DNA from: Thalassobaculaceae bacterium
GTDB lineage: Bacteria > Pseudomonadota > Alphaproteobacteria > Thalassobaculales > Thalassobaculaceae
Assembly: GCA_029212785.1 (NCBI GenBank)
Contig: JARGOG010000005.1
Coordinates: forward strand, 9,179 to 73,178
Direction of reading: 5' to 3'
DNA length: 64,000 bases
Part shown: in pieces, positions 40,929-49,528 of the stretch
How positions within the stretch are numbered: the stretch's first letter is position 1
Layout: each line of letters starts with the position of its first letter
The notes under the pieces: generated by a model
The model's database searches: none
Seen by the model: only the letters and a program-made list of their open reading frames with translations
Told to the model about the DNA's origin: nothing
Program-made: the position numbers and the translations under genes

Positions 40929-41085
40929 TACAGAATTTTCTGATTCGTCTTGAATAACCGTACAAACCAAATTAGTTTTTTCACTGGCTCGATCAGGCGA
41001 TAGGAACGGGACCTCCGCTCGCCAAAAAATATACTTGGGATACCAGGGGCACCGTGTCGCCGCTGCCAAGGGGAGAGGTCGGATC

Positions 41086-41550
41086 GTGAAACTCAGCACG
41101 AAGAGCCGCTATGCAGTCATGGCGATGTGTGATTTGGCATCCAGTGCCCAGGGGCGACCGATATCGCTCGCCGAAATCGCCCAACGCCAGGACATCTCGT
41201 TGTCATATCTCGAACAACTGTTTGCTCGCCTGCGCCGCGCCGGCCTGGTCAGGAGTGTGCGCGGTCCCGGAGGCGGATATCTGCCGGGCAAGCCGATCGC
41301 GGAGATGCGGATCGCCGCCATTGTTCAGGCCGTCGACAACGAGTCCCCGCGAAATCCCTGCTCGCCGGGCGCGCCGCATTGCTGTGCGGACAAGGAGCAT
41401 ACCTGCGTAACCCATGACCTGTGGGAACAGCTCGGCAACCAGATGCTGTGGTTCCTGAACCGGGTCAGTGTCGAGGATGTGCTCGCGGGCCGGGTGCCCG
41501 GTGCCGCGCCGGCGACAAAAGAGACCAAGGCACAGGTGGTCGCTGCCTGA
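41086..41550 (+). CDS. Rrf2/IscR family regulator, probable Fe-S sensor
   Basis: KLSTKSRYAVMAMCDLA...LSYLEQLFARLRRAGLVRSVRGPGGGY; Cys cluster CSPGAPHCCADKEHTCVTHDLW; GTG start. Confidence 0.9.
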   Translation: MKLSTKSRYAVMAMCDLASSAQGRPISLAEIAQRQDISLSYLEQLFARLRRAGLVRSVRGPGGGYLPGKPIAEMRIAAIVQAVDNESPRNPCSPGAPHCCADKEHTCVTHDLWEQLGNQMLWFLNRVSVEDVLAGRVPGAAPATKETKAQVVAA

Positions 41551-41638
41551 CTCGGACAGCCCGGGCGTTCCGGCCGGCGTTGACCTCGCAGGCCGGGACG
41601 CCTAAGCCTCTTGCAGACCGCCGAACAGCGACAGCGAG

Positions 41639-42742
41639 ATGGCGACGTACCTAGATTACAATGCTACCGCGCCGATCCGACCTGCCGTGATCGAGGCAAT
41701 GACGGAGGCCGCGCGGTCGCACGGCAATCCCTCCTCGATCCATGCCCAGGGCCGCGCCGCGCGCCACCGCATCGAGCGTGCGCGGGCCGTCGTTGCGCGT
41801 CTAGTCGGCCGTGATGATGTCGATGTGATCTTCACGGCCGGTGGAACCGAAGCGGATGCGCTCGCGGTCCATGGTCTGGGCCGTCGGCGGGTTCTGGCCG
41901 CGACCATCGAGCATGACGCCGTTCTCGCCGCCGCTCCCGGCGCCCCCCGTATTCCGGTGACCGCCGCCGGCATCGTCGACCTCGCCGCCCTGGAGACCCT
42001 GCTGTCCGATGAGGCGCCGGGGCTGGTCTGTGTGATGTGGGCGAATAACGAGACGGGCGTCGTCCAGCCCGTGGCCGAGATTGCCCGCCTTGCCCATGCC
42101 GCCGGCTGGCTGCTGCATGTCGATGCCGTCCAAGGTGCCGGACGGCTCGATCCGGTGGCGTTGGCGGCGGCGGACTCCCTTGCCCTGTCGGCCCATAAGC
42201 TCGGAGGCCCGCCGGGCGTGGGCGCGCTTCTGGTCCGTGACGGGCTCGCCGTGACGCCGCTGATTGGCGGCGGCGGACAGGAGCGCGGTCGGCGCTCGGG
42301 AACGGAGAATGATGTCGGCATCGCCGGGTTTGCCGTCGCCGCCGAGACGGCTGTCCGGGAGCGCGAGGTGGAAGTTCGGCGCCTGGGAGGGCTGCGCGAC
42401 CGGATCGAGCAGGCTGCGCGCGCCCACGCGCCGGAGGTCCGGATCATGGGGGCCGGCGTCGATCGGCTGTGCAACACGGCTTCGATCGCCCTGCCGGGCG
42501 TTCCGGCGGAGACTCAGGTCATGGCTCTCGACCTCGCCGGGATCGCCGTCAGCGCCGGATCCGCCTGTTCCTCCGGCAAGGTGAAGCGCTCCCACGTTCT
42601 CGACGCGATGTCTCCGGGCGATCCCGTCGCCGGTGAAGCGATCCGGGTCAGCCTCGGCTGGGCCAGCACGTCGGACGACGCCGATCGGTTCTTGCACGCC
42701 TGGGGCGCCATGCGCGACCGTCTGTCCCCCGCCGCCCGCTGA
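41639..42742 (+). CDS. Cysteine desulfurase (NifS/IscS-like)
   Basis: YLDYNATAPIRPAVIEAM; PLP lysine SAHKLGGP; catalytic Cys SAGSACSSGK. Confidence 0.93.
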   Translation: MATYLDYNATAPIRPAVIEAMTEAARSHGNPSSIHAQGRAARHRIERARAVVARLVGRDDVDVIFTAGGTEADALAVHGLGRRRVLAATIEHDAVLAAAPGAPRIPVTAAGIVDLAALETLLSDEAPGLVCVMWANNETGVVQPVAEIARLAHAAGWLLHVDAVQGAGRLDPVALAAADSLALSAHKLGGPPGVGALLVRDGLAVTPLIGGGGQERGRRSGTENDVGIAGFAVAAETAVREREVEVRRLGGLRDRIEQAARAHAPEVRIMGAGVDRLCNTASIALPGVPAETQVMALDLAGIAVSAGSACSSGKVKRSHVLDAMSPGDPVAGEAIRVSLGWASTSDDADRFLHAWGAMRDRLSPAAR

Positions 42743-42791
42743 CCGGGGCCGGCCGGGGCGACCCGATAACCCGTGACGAGAGACCCACCCC

Positions 42792-43478
42792 ATGACCGAG
42801 ATCGTGCCTGCCGGAAGCTTTCTTGGCCGCCTGATCGGCGCCTGCCCCGATGCCTGGTCGCGCTACACCGACCATCCCTTCGTGCGCGGCATGGCCGACG
42901 GCACGCTGCCGCAGGCGGCCTTCAGGCACTACCTCGCCCAGGACTATCTCTTCCTGATCCATTTCGCCCGGGCCTACGCGCTGGCGGTCTACAAGGCCGA
43001 CGACCTCGCCGACATGCGGGCGGCGGCGGCCACGGTGAACGGCCTGCTCGACACCGAGATGAGCCTGCATGTCCAGTATTGCGCCGGCTGGGGGCTGAGC
43101 GAGGCGGAGATGGCCGCCATTCCGGAAGATCCGGCCTGCATCGCCTATACCCGGTACGTGCTGGAACGCGGGATGGCGGGGGACCTGCTGGACCTGCACG
43201 CCGCCCTGGCGCCCTGCGTGGTCGGCTACGGCGTCATCGGGGCGCGTCTGGCGGCCGACCCGGCGACCGTGCGGGGCGACGGCAATCCCTACGAGGCCTG
43301 GATCGCCATGTATTCCGGCGACGAGTATCTGGATGTGGTCCGCAGCTCCGTCGCCCAGGTCGACCGGCTGGCGGAAAAGCGCGGCGGGGATGTCCGGTTC
43401 CAGGCCCTGTCCAAGACCTTCACCGCCGCCACCGAGCTTGAAGTCGGCTTCTGGCAGATGGGGTTGGACGCGGTCTGA
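42792..43478 (+). CDS. TenA family protein (thiaminase II-like)
   Basis: [55 protein letters not shown]. Confidence 0.92.
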   Translation: MTEIVPAGSFLGRLIGACPDAWSRYTDHPFVRGMADGTLPQAAFRHYLAQDYLFLIHFARAYALAVYKADDLADMRAAAATVNGLLDTEMSLHVQYCAGWGLSEAEMAAIPEDPACIAYTRYVLERGMAGDLLDLHAALAPCVVGYGVIGARLAADPATVRGDGNPYEAWIAMYSGDEYLDVVRSSVAQVDRLAEKRGGDVRFQALSKTFTAATELEVGFWQMGLDAV

Positions 43479-43528
43479 GGCCCCACAAGACTTGCGATTG
43501 CGGGCCGGCGCCTGCATATCTCTGGCCC

Positions 43529-44788
43529 ATGAGCGACGCTTTTGCCGATCTGGATCTCGGACTTCCCGAACCGCGCAGCGCGCGGCGCGTGGTCGTGGCC
43601 ATGTCCGGCGGGGTCGACAGCTCGGTGACCGCCGCCCTGCTGAAGGAGGCGGGCTATGACGTCGTCGGCATCACCCTGCAGCTCTACGACCATGGCAGCG
43701 CGGTCGGGCGCAAGGGCGCGTGCTGCGCCGGCCAGGACATCCACGACGCGAGCCTGGTGGCCGAGCGGATCGGTATTCCGCATTACGTGCTCGACTATGA
43801 AAGCCGGTTCCGCGAGAGCGTGATCGACGATTTCGCCGACAGCTATCTGCGCGGCGAGACGCCGATCCCCTGCGTGCGCTGCAATCAGACCGTCAAGTTC
43901 CGCGACCTGCTGGCGACGGCGCGCGACCTTGGGGCGGAGGCGCTGGCGACCGGTCATTACGTGCGCCGGGTCGCCGGTCCGCACGGAACCGAGTTGCACC
44001 GAGCGGTCGATCCGGCCAAGGACCAGAGTTACTTCCTGTTCGCCACCACCCGCGAACAGCTCGACTTCCTGCGGTTTCCCCTCGGCGGCCTGACCAAGGA
44101 GCAGACCCGCGACCATGCGCGGCGGCTCGGTCTCGTGGTTCAGGATAAGCCGGACAGTCAGGACATCTGCTTCGTGCCCAACGGCAACTACGCCGAGATC
44201 GTCAAGAAGCTGCGCCCCGGTGCCGCCGATCCGGGAGAGATCGTCCACCTGGACGGCACGGTCATCGGCCGCCATGAGGGCATCGTGCATTACACGATCG
44301 GCCAGCGGCGCGGCCTCGGCATCGGCGGGCGCAAGGGCGAGGACGGCGCGCCGGAGACCGACCCGCTCTATGTCGTGCGCCTGGAGCCGGATACCCGCCG
44401 GGTGGTCGTCGGCCCGCGCGCGGCGCTTGGTGCCGGCGAGGTGCGGATCGGCCCGGTGAACTGGCTCGGCCCGGTGAACCGGATCGGCGGCGGTGATGTC
44501 GCGACGCCGGTGGCGGGTATCCGCGTGGCGGCGAAGCTGCGCTCCACCCAGGGCCCGGCGACCGGAACGCTGTATCCCGACCGCACCGGCGCCCGGCTGG
44601 TGCTCGACGATCCGCTCTACGGCATCTCGGCCGGGCAGGCGGCGGTGTTCTACGACGCCGAGGCGGGCGCCCGGGTGCTCGGCGGCGGCTGGATTGTCGG
44701 AACCGACAGCGGCGACGCCGAGCGCGCCTCCCTGCGCTTGACACCGGCGATGCCCCCCCGTATATCGCCGGTCTCCGTGGCGGAGTAG
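43529..44788 (+). CDS. mnmA: tRNA-specific 2-thiouridylase
   Basis: [52 protein letters not shown]. Confidence 0.95.
   Translation: MSDAFADLDLGLPEPRSARRVVVAMSGGVDSSVTAALLKEAGYDVVGITLQLYDHGSAVGRKGACCAGQDIHDASLVAERIGIPHYVLDYESRFRESVIDDFADSYLRGETPIPCVRCNQTVKFRDLLATARDLGAEALATGHYVRRVAGPHGTELHRAVDPAKDQSYFLFATTREQLDFLRFPLGGLTKEQTRDHARRLGLVVQDKPDSQDICFVPNGNYAEIVKKLRPGAADPGEIVHLDGTVIGRHEGIVHYTIGQRRGLGIGGRKGEDGAPETDPLYVVRLEPDTRRVVVGPRAALGAGEVRIGPVNWLGPVNRIGGGDVATPVAGIRVAAKLRSTQGPATGTLYPDRTGARLVLDDPLYGISAGQAAVFYDAEAGARVLGGGWIVGTDSGDAERASLRLTPAMPPRISPVSVAE
44738..44766 (+). promoter_or_regulatory. Candidate sigma70 promoter for tRNA-Met, inside mnmA 3' end
   Basis: TTGACA-17 bp-TATATC, 12 nt upstream of the mature tRNA 5' end. 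Confidence 0.65.
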
Positions 44789-44855
44789 CTCAGCTGGTTA
44801 GAGCAGTGGAATCATAATCCACGTGTCGGGGGTTCAAGTCCCTCCTCCGCTACCA
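44779..44855 (+). tRNA. tRNA-Met (anticodon CAT), CCA encoded
   Basis: Cloverleaf folded by hand: GGCGGAG/CTCCGCT, GCTC/GAGC, GTGGA-ATCATAA-TCCAC, GGGGG-TTCAAGT-CCCTC, A73, CCA. Confidence 0.95.
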
Positions 44856-45000
44856 CTTTCCCCTATATTTCCATTACGTGATGATAGCGCTCACCGTTCA
44901 AGCGGCTAGCTTGGCGCTCTGACCGTCTGTGCACTAACCTCCAAACCGGACCAATCAACAGGCGCAGGTCGGGCAGAGAGCGCCCTGGGGAGATCGAGAG

Positions 45001-45945
45001 ATGCGGGTATTGGCGAGGGTTGGTCTGGCTCTGATGTTGGTCGCACCCGGGTTGGCGGCCGCGCAGCCGGTGGAAGACATCAAGGCGGCGCAGCAGGGGC
45101 TGATCGACTATGACGTCGATCTTCCTGATGGGGTGTGGGAGGGCGAGAGTAAGGCGGCGTTGGAGGCTTATCAGCGCGATTGGCAATTGCCGGTCACCGG
45201 TGAGCTAACCTCGGAAATGATCCTTCGGCTGAAAGGCGAGCATCCCGCGACAAAGGCGCAGTGGTATGAAACGGATCGGACCGGGTGCGCGATATGGAAT
45301 CCTGGACCCGGAGCGGGAGAAACCTACCGTTGGAGCGGCGCTTGCCGGGATGGCAAGGCCGACGGCCAGGGTACGCTGATCTGGAGCTATAGTCTCCAAG
45401 GCGAGCGGCTGCACGAGAGTTATGAGGGCGGTTACCGGGCTGGCCGACTGCACGGTCGCGGCGTTTACACCTGGGCCGGCGGCGACCGCTATGAGGGCGG
45501 GTTCAACGATGGCAAGGCAACGGGACCGGGCGTCTTCACCTTTGCGGATGGCGCCCGTTATGAGGGCGACTGGCAAGATAACGATTTCAACGGCCGGGGC
45601 GTTCTCACGGATGGCGAAGGCTATCGGTATGAGGGCGGCTTCAAGGATGGCAAACAATCGGGCCGGGGCGTTGCCACCTTTGCCAATGGATATCGCTATG
45701 AGGGCGACTGGCGAGATGACGATTTCAACGGCCAGGGCGTTTTGGTCTCGCCGAATGGCGATCGTTATGACGGTGGCTTCAGGAATGGCGATTACGACGG
45801 CCGGGGCACATATATTTTTGCAAATGGCAATCGGTGCACCGGTGAGTGGCGAAACGACAGGCTCATCGGTCCTGGCCGGGGCGTCTATGGAGGCCGCGAT
45901 ACGACCTGTCGGCCTGGCGAGGGAAGCGGCGTCGTATTTGACTGA
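45001..45945 (+). CDS. Secreted peptidoglycan-binding-like + MORN repeat protein
   Basis: Signal peptide; IKAAQQGLIDYDVDLPDGVWEGESKAALEAYQRDWQLPVTGEL (PG-binding-like); six tandem 23-aa YEGG/YEGD MORN units. Confidence 0.88.
   Translation: MRVLARVGLALMLVAPGLAAAQPVEDIKAAQQGLIDYDVDLPDGVWEGESKAALEAYQRDWQLPVTGELTSEMILRLKGEHPATKAQWYETDRTGCAIWNPGPGAGETYRWSGACRDGKADGQGTLIWSYSLQGERLHESYEGGYRAGRLHGRGVYTWAGGDRYEGGFNDGKATGPGVFTFADGARYEGDWQDNDFNGRGVLTDGEGYRYEGGFKDGKQSGRGVATFANGYRYEGDWRDDDFNGQGVLVSPNGDRYDGGFRNGDYDGRGTYIFANGNRCTGEWRNDRLIGPGRGVYGGRDTTCRPGEGSGVVFD
45421..45834 (+). repeat. Tandem 69-nt MORN-coding repeat, six units
   Basis: TATGAGGGCG-type unit starts at 45421, 45490, 45559, 45628, 45697, 45766. 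Confidence 0.85.
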
Positions 45946-46067
45946 TCTGTTTCATTTGGACGGACGCCAAAAGAGCCTACACATTGCGGCGCACCGGCCG
46001 ATCATTTATCTAAGTAATTGAAAAATAAATTGATATTTTTCTGATTCAATCAGAATTCGCGCCCCGA

Positions 46068-46094
46068 GGGGGGCAAGCCTCTCCTCCGCTGCCG
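46068..46094 (+). repeat. Degenerate copy of tRNA-Met 3' end
   Basis: GGGGGGCAAGCCTCTCCTCCGCTGCCG vs tRNA GGGGGTTCAAGTCCCTCCTCCGCTACCA (44828-44855). Confidence 0.4.
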
Positions 46095-46186
46095 CCGTCC
46101 GTCCCGGCAGAAATCCACCCTGCGGTTGACGGTATGCGTCGACGGTGGTGACTCCCCCTGTCCGTCACGGATATCGGGGACGAGCG

Positions 46187-46891
46187 ATGCCGCATTTCTT
46201 TTCCAACCGCCCGCGCGCCCACGCGCTGGTGGCCCGTGCCGGAAACGGGGGGCTGCATTTCCGGTGGGAGACCGTCAATGCGGTGGTCTACACCCTGGGC
46301 GGCCTGATCTTCATCGGCGGCAGCATCCTGTTCTTTCCCGCCCTGGCGGCGTGGGAGGACGTCGGGGCCGGGGCGTTCCTGGTCGGCTCGCTGCTGTACC
46401 TGCTGGTCACCGGCCACGACATGGTGGAGGTGATCGCCAGCCACCGGCGGCGGACGGTGTGGAGCGTGCTGGAGGTCTGGGCGGCCGTCGCCTATCTGGT
46501 CGGCACGCTCCTGTTCACCGTGGGCAGCGTGTTCTTCTTCTCCGCCGTCGGCTGGATCGGCACCGGGGCGTGGTGCTTCCTGATCGGCTCGGCGCTGTTC
46601 CTGATCGGCGCGGTGGTCAACGTGCTGCAGATCGTCTTCGCCGCAAGTCTCAAGACCCTCCAACTGCTGAACCTGACGGCGATCAGCTTCATCGTCGGTT
46701 CGACCCTGTTCTGCGTCGCCTCCATCCCGTTCCTCTGGGACCTGCGAAGCGCGGTGGACCGGCGCGTCCTGGACGGCTACCTGGCCTGGCTGTTCGTGGT
46801 CGGCAGCGCGCTGTTCCTGATCGGCGGGCTGTTCAACTACTGGCGCGCCTGGCTCGTTGTGCGCGGTCCCGCGGCGGCGCCCGGGAAGTGA
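46187..46891 (+). CDS. YrhK-like membrane protein with three repeated modules
   Basis: FRWETVNAVVYTLGGLIFIGGSILFF and two further FxVGSxLFLIGGxxN-type copies. Confidence 0.8.
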   Translation: MPHFFSNRPRAHALVARAGNGGLHFRWETVNAVVYTLGGLIFIGGSILFFPALAAWEDVGAGAFLVGSLLYLLVTGHDMVEVIASHRRRTVWSVLEVWAAVAYLVGTLLFTVGSVFFFSAVGWIGTGAWCFLIGSALFLIGAVVNVLQIVFAASLKTLQLLNLTAISFIVGSTLFCVASIPFLWDLRSAVDRRVLDGYLAWLFVVGSALFLIGGLFNYWRAWLVVRGPAAAPGK

Positions 46892-46895
46892 AGGA

Positions 46896-47588
46896 TCAGG
46901 CCCGGGGCCGAGTGCCGCGGCCAGTAAAGCTGGGGATCGCCGGCTCGTTGCCGACGAGCAGGCGGTTGATCCGACCCGTCCCGTCCTCGCAGGGCAGAAT
47001 GAGGCGAGACCAGCACACTATGCTGAAGGCGGGTGGCGTGCGGTGGTCGCACAGCATGGACCTGCCGGAGCGAATGGAGGCGGCATAGGTGACCTGGAAA
47101 TAGGCGCGCATCTCGGGCGACGGTATCGCCGCCGTCGTCTTTCGCGTCAGTTCCAGCTTGCTGAACGCCGCGATCTCGCTGCCGTACAGACGATACCGGA
47201 ACTCGTAGGGATCTTCCGTCGGTTCCAGGAGCATGACGATGCCGATCGCCGGTCCGATATCGACGGCATCGATCGCCTCGGTCAGGGGCAGCCGCTTTCC
47301 CCGGGGAAGGCTCATCCAGTAGTCGAGGAGCGATCGGAGTCTGGTGCTGCCGATAGTATCGGGTATCGGGTCGAACTGGATCTTCGGTGTATCGGCGCCT
47401 ACGTTTCGAAACAGGTCCTCAAGTGGGGAGGCATTTCCACTCAAAAGAGTTGTCGTCAGGTCTTTCAGATCTGTCGGCTGCACGGCGATGTCCCTACCGT
47501 CACCAGTGACTCGACATTGGTCCGGTCTGATGGAATGCATAGGTATGTCGCTGAGCTCACATAGATCCAGCAGACGATAGTATGTCAT
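46896..47588 (-). CDS. PAS_5-like (DUF1388-type) domain protein
   Basis: LRSLLDYWMSLPRGKRLPLTEAIDAVDIGPAIGIVMLLEPTEDPYEFRYRLYG; ORF is open upstream to 47795 but the 47589-47766 part is AT-rich and looks intergenic. Confidence 0.65.
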   Translation of the reverse strand: MTYYRLLDLCELSDIPMHSIRPDQCRVTGDGRDIAVQPTDLKDLTTTLLSGNASPLEDLFRNVGADTPKIQFDPIPDTIGSTRLRSLLDYWMSLPRGKRLPLTEAIDAVDIGPAIGIVMLLEPTEDPYEFRYRLYGSEIAAFSKLELTRKTTAAIPSPEMRAYFQVTYAASIRSGRSMLCDHRTPPAFSIVCWSRLILPCEDGTGRINRLLVGNEPAIPSFTGRGTRPRA

Positions 47589-47766
47589 GGCACTGTATGA
47601 TTGTTCGATAGTAAATTTTAATCTACCAATGGATAGCAATCCGACAATGCAGGCCAGCAACTCGAACAAATCGACCCGCTCAGGGAATGTCGAACGCGTA
47701 GGTCTATTGCCGAACACGGTGGGCTGAACTACCTCTGGGGGGATTTCAAGGGAGTGCCCTGGCCCC

Positions 47767-48477
47767 ATGGCTCGGTTCCGCATCTGGTCGAACACGGCCG
47801 AATACCTTTCACTTTCGGCAATCGAACGCCCGGAACTGGCAGGTCTGTACGACTACTGGCGCCATTCCGCCGATGACGGCGGTCCGCCGCGTCAGAAGGA
47901 TCTGGCGATCCACGACATGCCCGACTGCCTTGGCAACATCGCGCTGATCGATGTCGCGCCACCGGCGCCGAAGGACGCGGAATTGCCGGGCGATTTTCCG
48001 GTCCGGGCGCGTTACCTGATGGTCGGGGAAGCGCTGAAGAAGCTGCTGGGCGAGGATCCGACCGGGCATCTGATCAACGAGGTCTACAGCAAGGATGTCG
48101 CCGCCGAAGTCGGCCGCGCCCTGCAGAAGTCCATGGAGACACAGCGTGCCCTGTACTATCGCCGCGAGTTTCAGATCCTGAAGAAGTCGTTCGGCTACGA
48201 CCGGCTGATCCTGCCGATGCGTCTGCAGGGGGCGGAGGTGCGGCGGGTTTTGCTCTGTATCTATCCGCTCGACGCCAAGCTCGTCTCCGCCGACCAGTGG
48301 CGCGGCGAACTCGCCAAGGTGGAGGCGATGGAGCAGATGGAGAACCGGATGGCCAGCGCCTGGGTGGAAAGCCTCGGTTACACCGTTTCACCAAGCGACG
48401 GCCGCCCGTCGGACGAGCCGGATATGGAAGCGCCGAACTACTTCGATCTGGCGGATAACGAGCGCTCGAAGGACTGA
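47767..48477 (+). CDS. PAS_5-like domain protein
   Basis: LAGLYDYWRHSADDGGPPRQKDLAIHDMPDCLGNIALIDV...FPVRARYLMVGEAL. Confidence 0.75.
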   Translation: MARFRIWSNTAEYLSLSAIERPELAGLYDYWRHSADDGGPPRQKDLAIHDMPDCLGNIALIDVAPPAPKDAELPGDFPVRARYLMVGEALKKLLGEDPTGHLINEVYSKDVAAEVGRALQKSMETQRALYYRREFQILKKSFGYDRLILPMRLQGAEVRRVLLCIYPLDAKLVSADQWRGELAKVEAMEQMENRMASAWVESLGYTVSPSDGRPSDEPDMEAPNYFDLADNERSKD

Positions 48478-48483
48478 CTCCGC

Positions 48484-49503
48484 TCAGTCGACCGCCAGGC
48501 GTGGATCATCCGGGCCGGGTTGTGCGTCATGCAGATCCGGGTCGAGCTTCGGCACCCTGGCTCCGGGCCCCCGAGCCGCATTCGCCTCCCGGATCCAATT
48601 CAGTTTCAGTCGGCGGTAGCGCTGCTGCAGATCCGGGTCGGTTGCCATGGCGGCGGCGAACCCCCCGACGCCGAACTCTCCGGCATATCCGGCCTCGCGG
48701 GCCAGCGCCTGATCGACGTCACGGGTAAGCTGCGGGCGCGGCGGCAGTTCGCTGCGGCGCAGGACCAGCGCGAACTCGATGTCGTGCGCCGGTGTCGGGT
48801 AGATGGCGCTCACGTCGAACGGGAACAGGTTCAACTCGTCGATCTCGGCGAACAGCCGCATCAGGCTGGCCGGCGTGAACACGCTGCAATGGGCATCGAT
48901 ATACCGATGGGTCTCGGCGGCGTAACGGGCCTGCTCCATCGCCGTGGTCGTGTCGTGGATCGGCGTGAATCCGCCCTCCGGCGCCGGCTTCCAGCCGTGG
49001 CCGGCAGGAACGTCGACCACCTCGGCGTGGTAGTCGTAGATCTGGGCGGGGCTTGGCCGGCTGCGGTTCTCCAGATACCACGCGACCCAGTCGCCGACCC
49101 GGGTCCTGGTCCGACTTCGGTCGAAGGTGAAGCGCATGTCGGGAACGACCATGTAGATCTGGCCGCCCGGGGCCAGAACCTCGTAGGCATCCATCAGCCA
49201 TTGGATCGGGTTCGGCAGATGCTCGAAGACGTGGCTGGAGACGATCGCGTCGAAGGCGGCTGTCTGTGCGATCGCGTCGGCGAATGTGCCGCTGTTCCAG
49301 ACGTGGGTGACCTCGACCAGCCTGTCGATGTCGACACCGCTATGGCCGCGGTATTCCGTGCGCAGACCCTCGGTGTCGAGATGGTCGACATACTCGACCC
49401 GGGCCTCGTTTGGCGCCACGAGCGGAACGGCGAGGGCTCCGATCTCCAGAACCCTCGCCGTGTCCAGGTCGATGTGCTCGCGCAGAAGGCCGCGTCTATC
49501 CAT
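48484..49503 (-). CDS. Class I SAM-dependent methyltransferase
   Basis: VLEIGALAVPLV...AFDAIVSSHVFEHLPNPIQWLMDAYEVLAPGGQIYMVVPD. Confidence 0.88.
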   Translation of the reverse strand: MDRRGLLREHIDLDTARVLEIGALAVPLVAPNEARVEYVDHLDTEGLRTEYRGHSGVDIDRLVEVTHVWNSGTFADAIAQTAAFDAIVSSHVFEHLPNPIQWLMDAYEVLAPGGQIYMVVPDMRFTFDRSRTRTRVGDWVAWYLENRSRPSPAQIYDYHAEVVDVPAGHGWKPAPEGGFTPIHDTTTAMEQARYAAETHRYIDAHCSVFTPASLMRLFAEIDELNLFPFDVSAIYPTPAHDIEFALVLRRSELPPRPQLTRDVDQALAREAGYAGEFGVGGFAAAMATDPDLQQRYRRLKLNWIREANAARGPGARVPKLDPDLHDAQPGPDDPRLAVD

Positions 49504-49528
49504 TCAGTCCGGCCTCTCTGCTGTCGCG

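Noticed and set aside
41034-41047. CTTGG-GATA-CCAGG inverted repeat as an IscR/Rrf2 operator
   Set aside because: Arms of only 5 bp with one mismatch; not distinguishable from chance without comparative data.
45421-45834. Regular ~69-nt repeats as a possible CRISPR array
   Set aside because: The repeats are in frame and encode MORN motifs across their whole length; there are no unique spacers.
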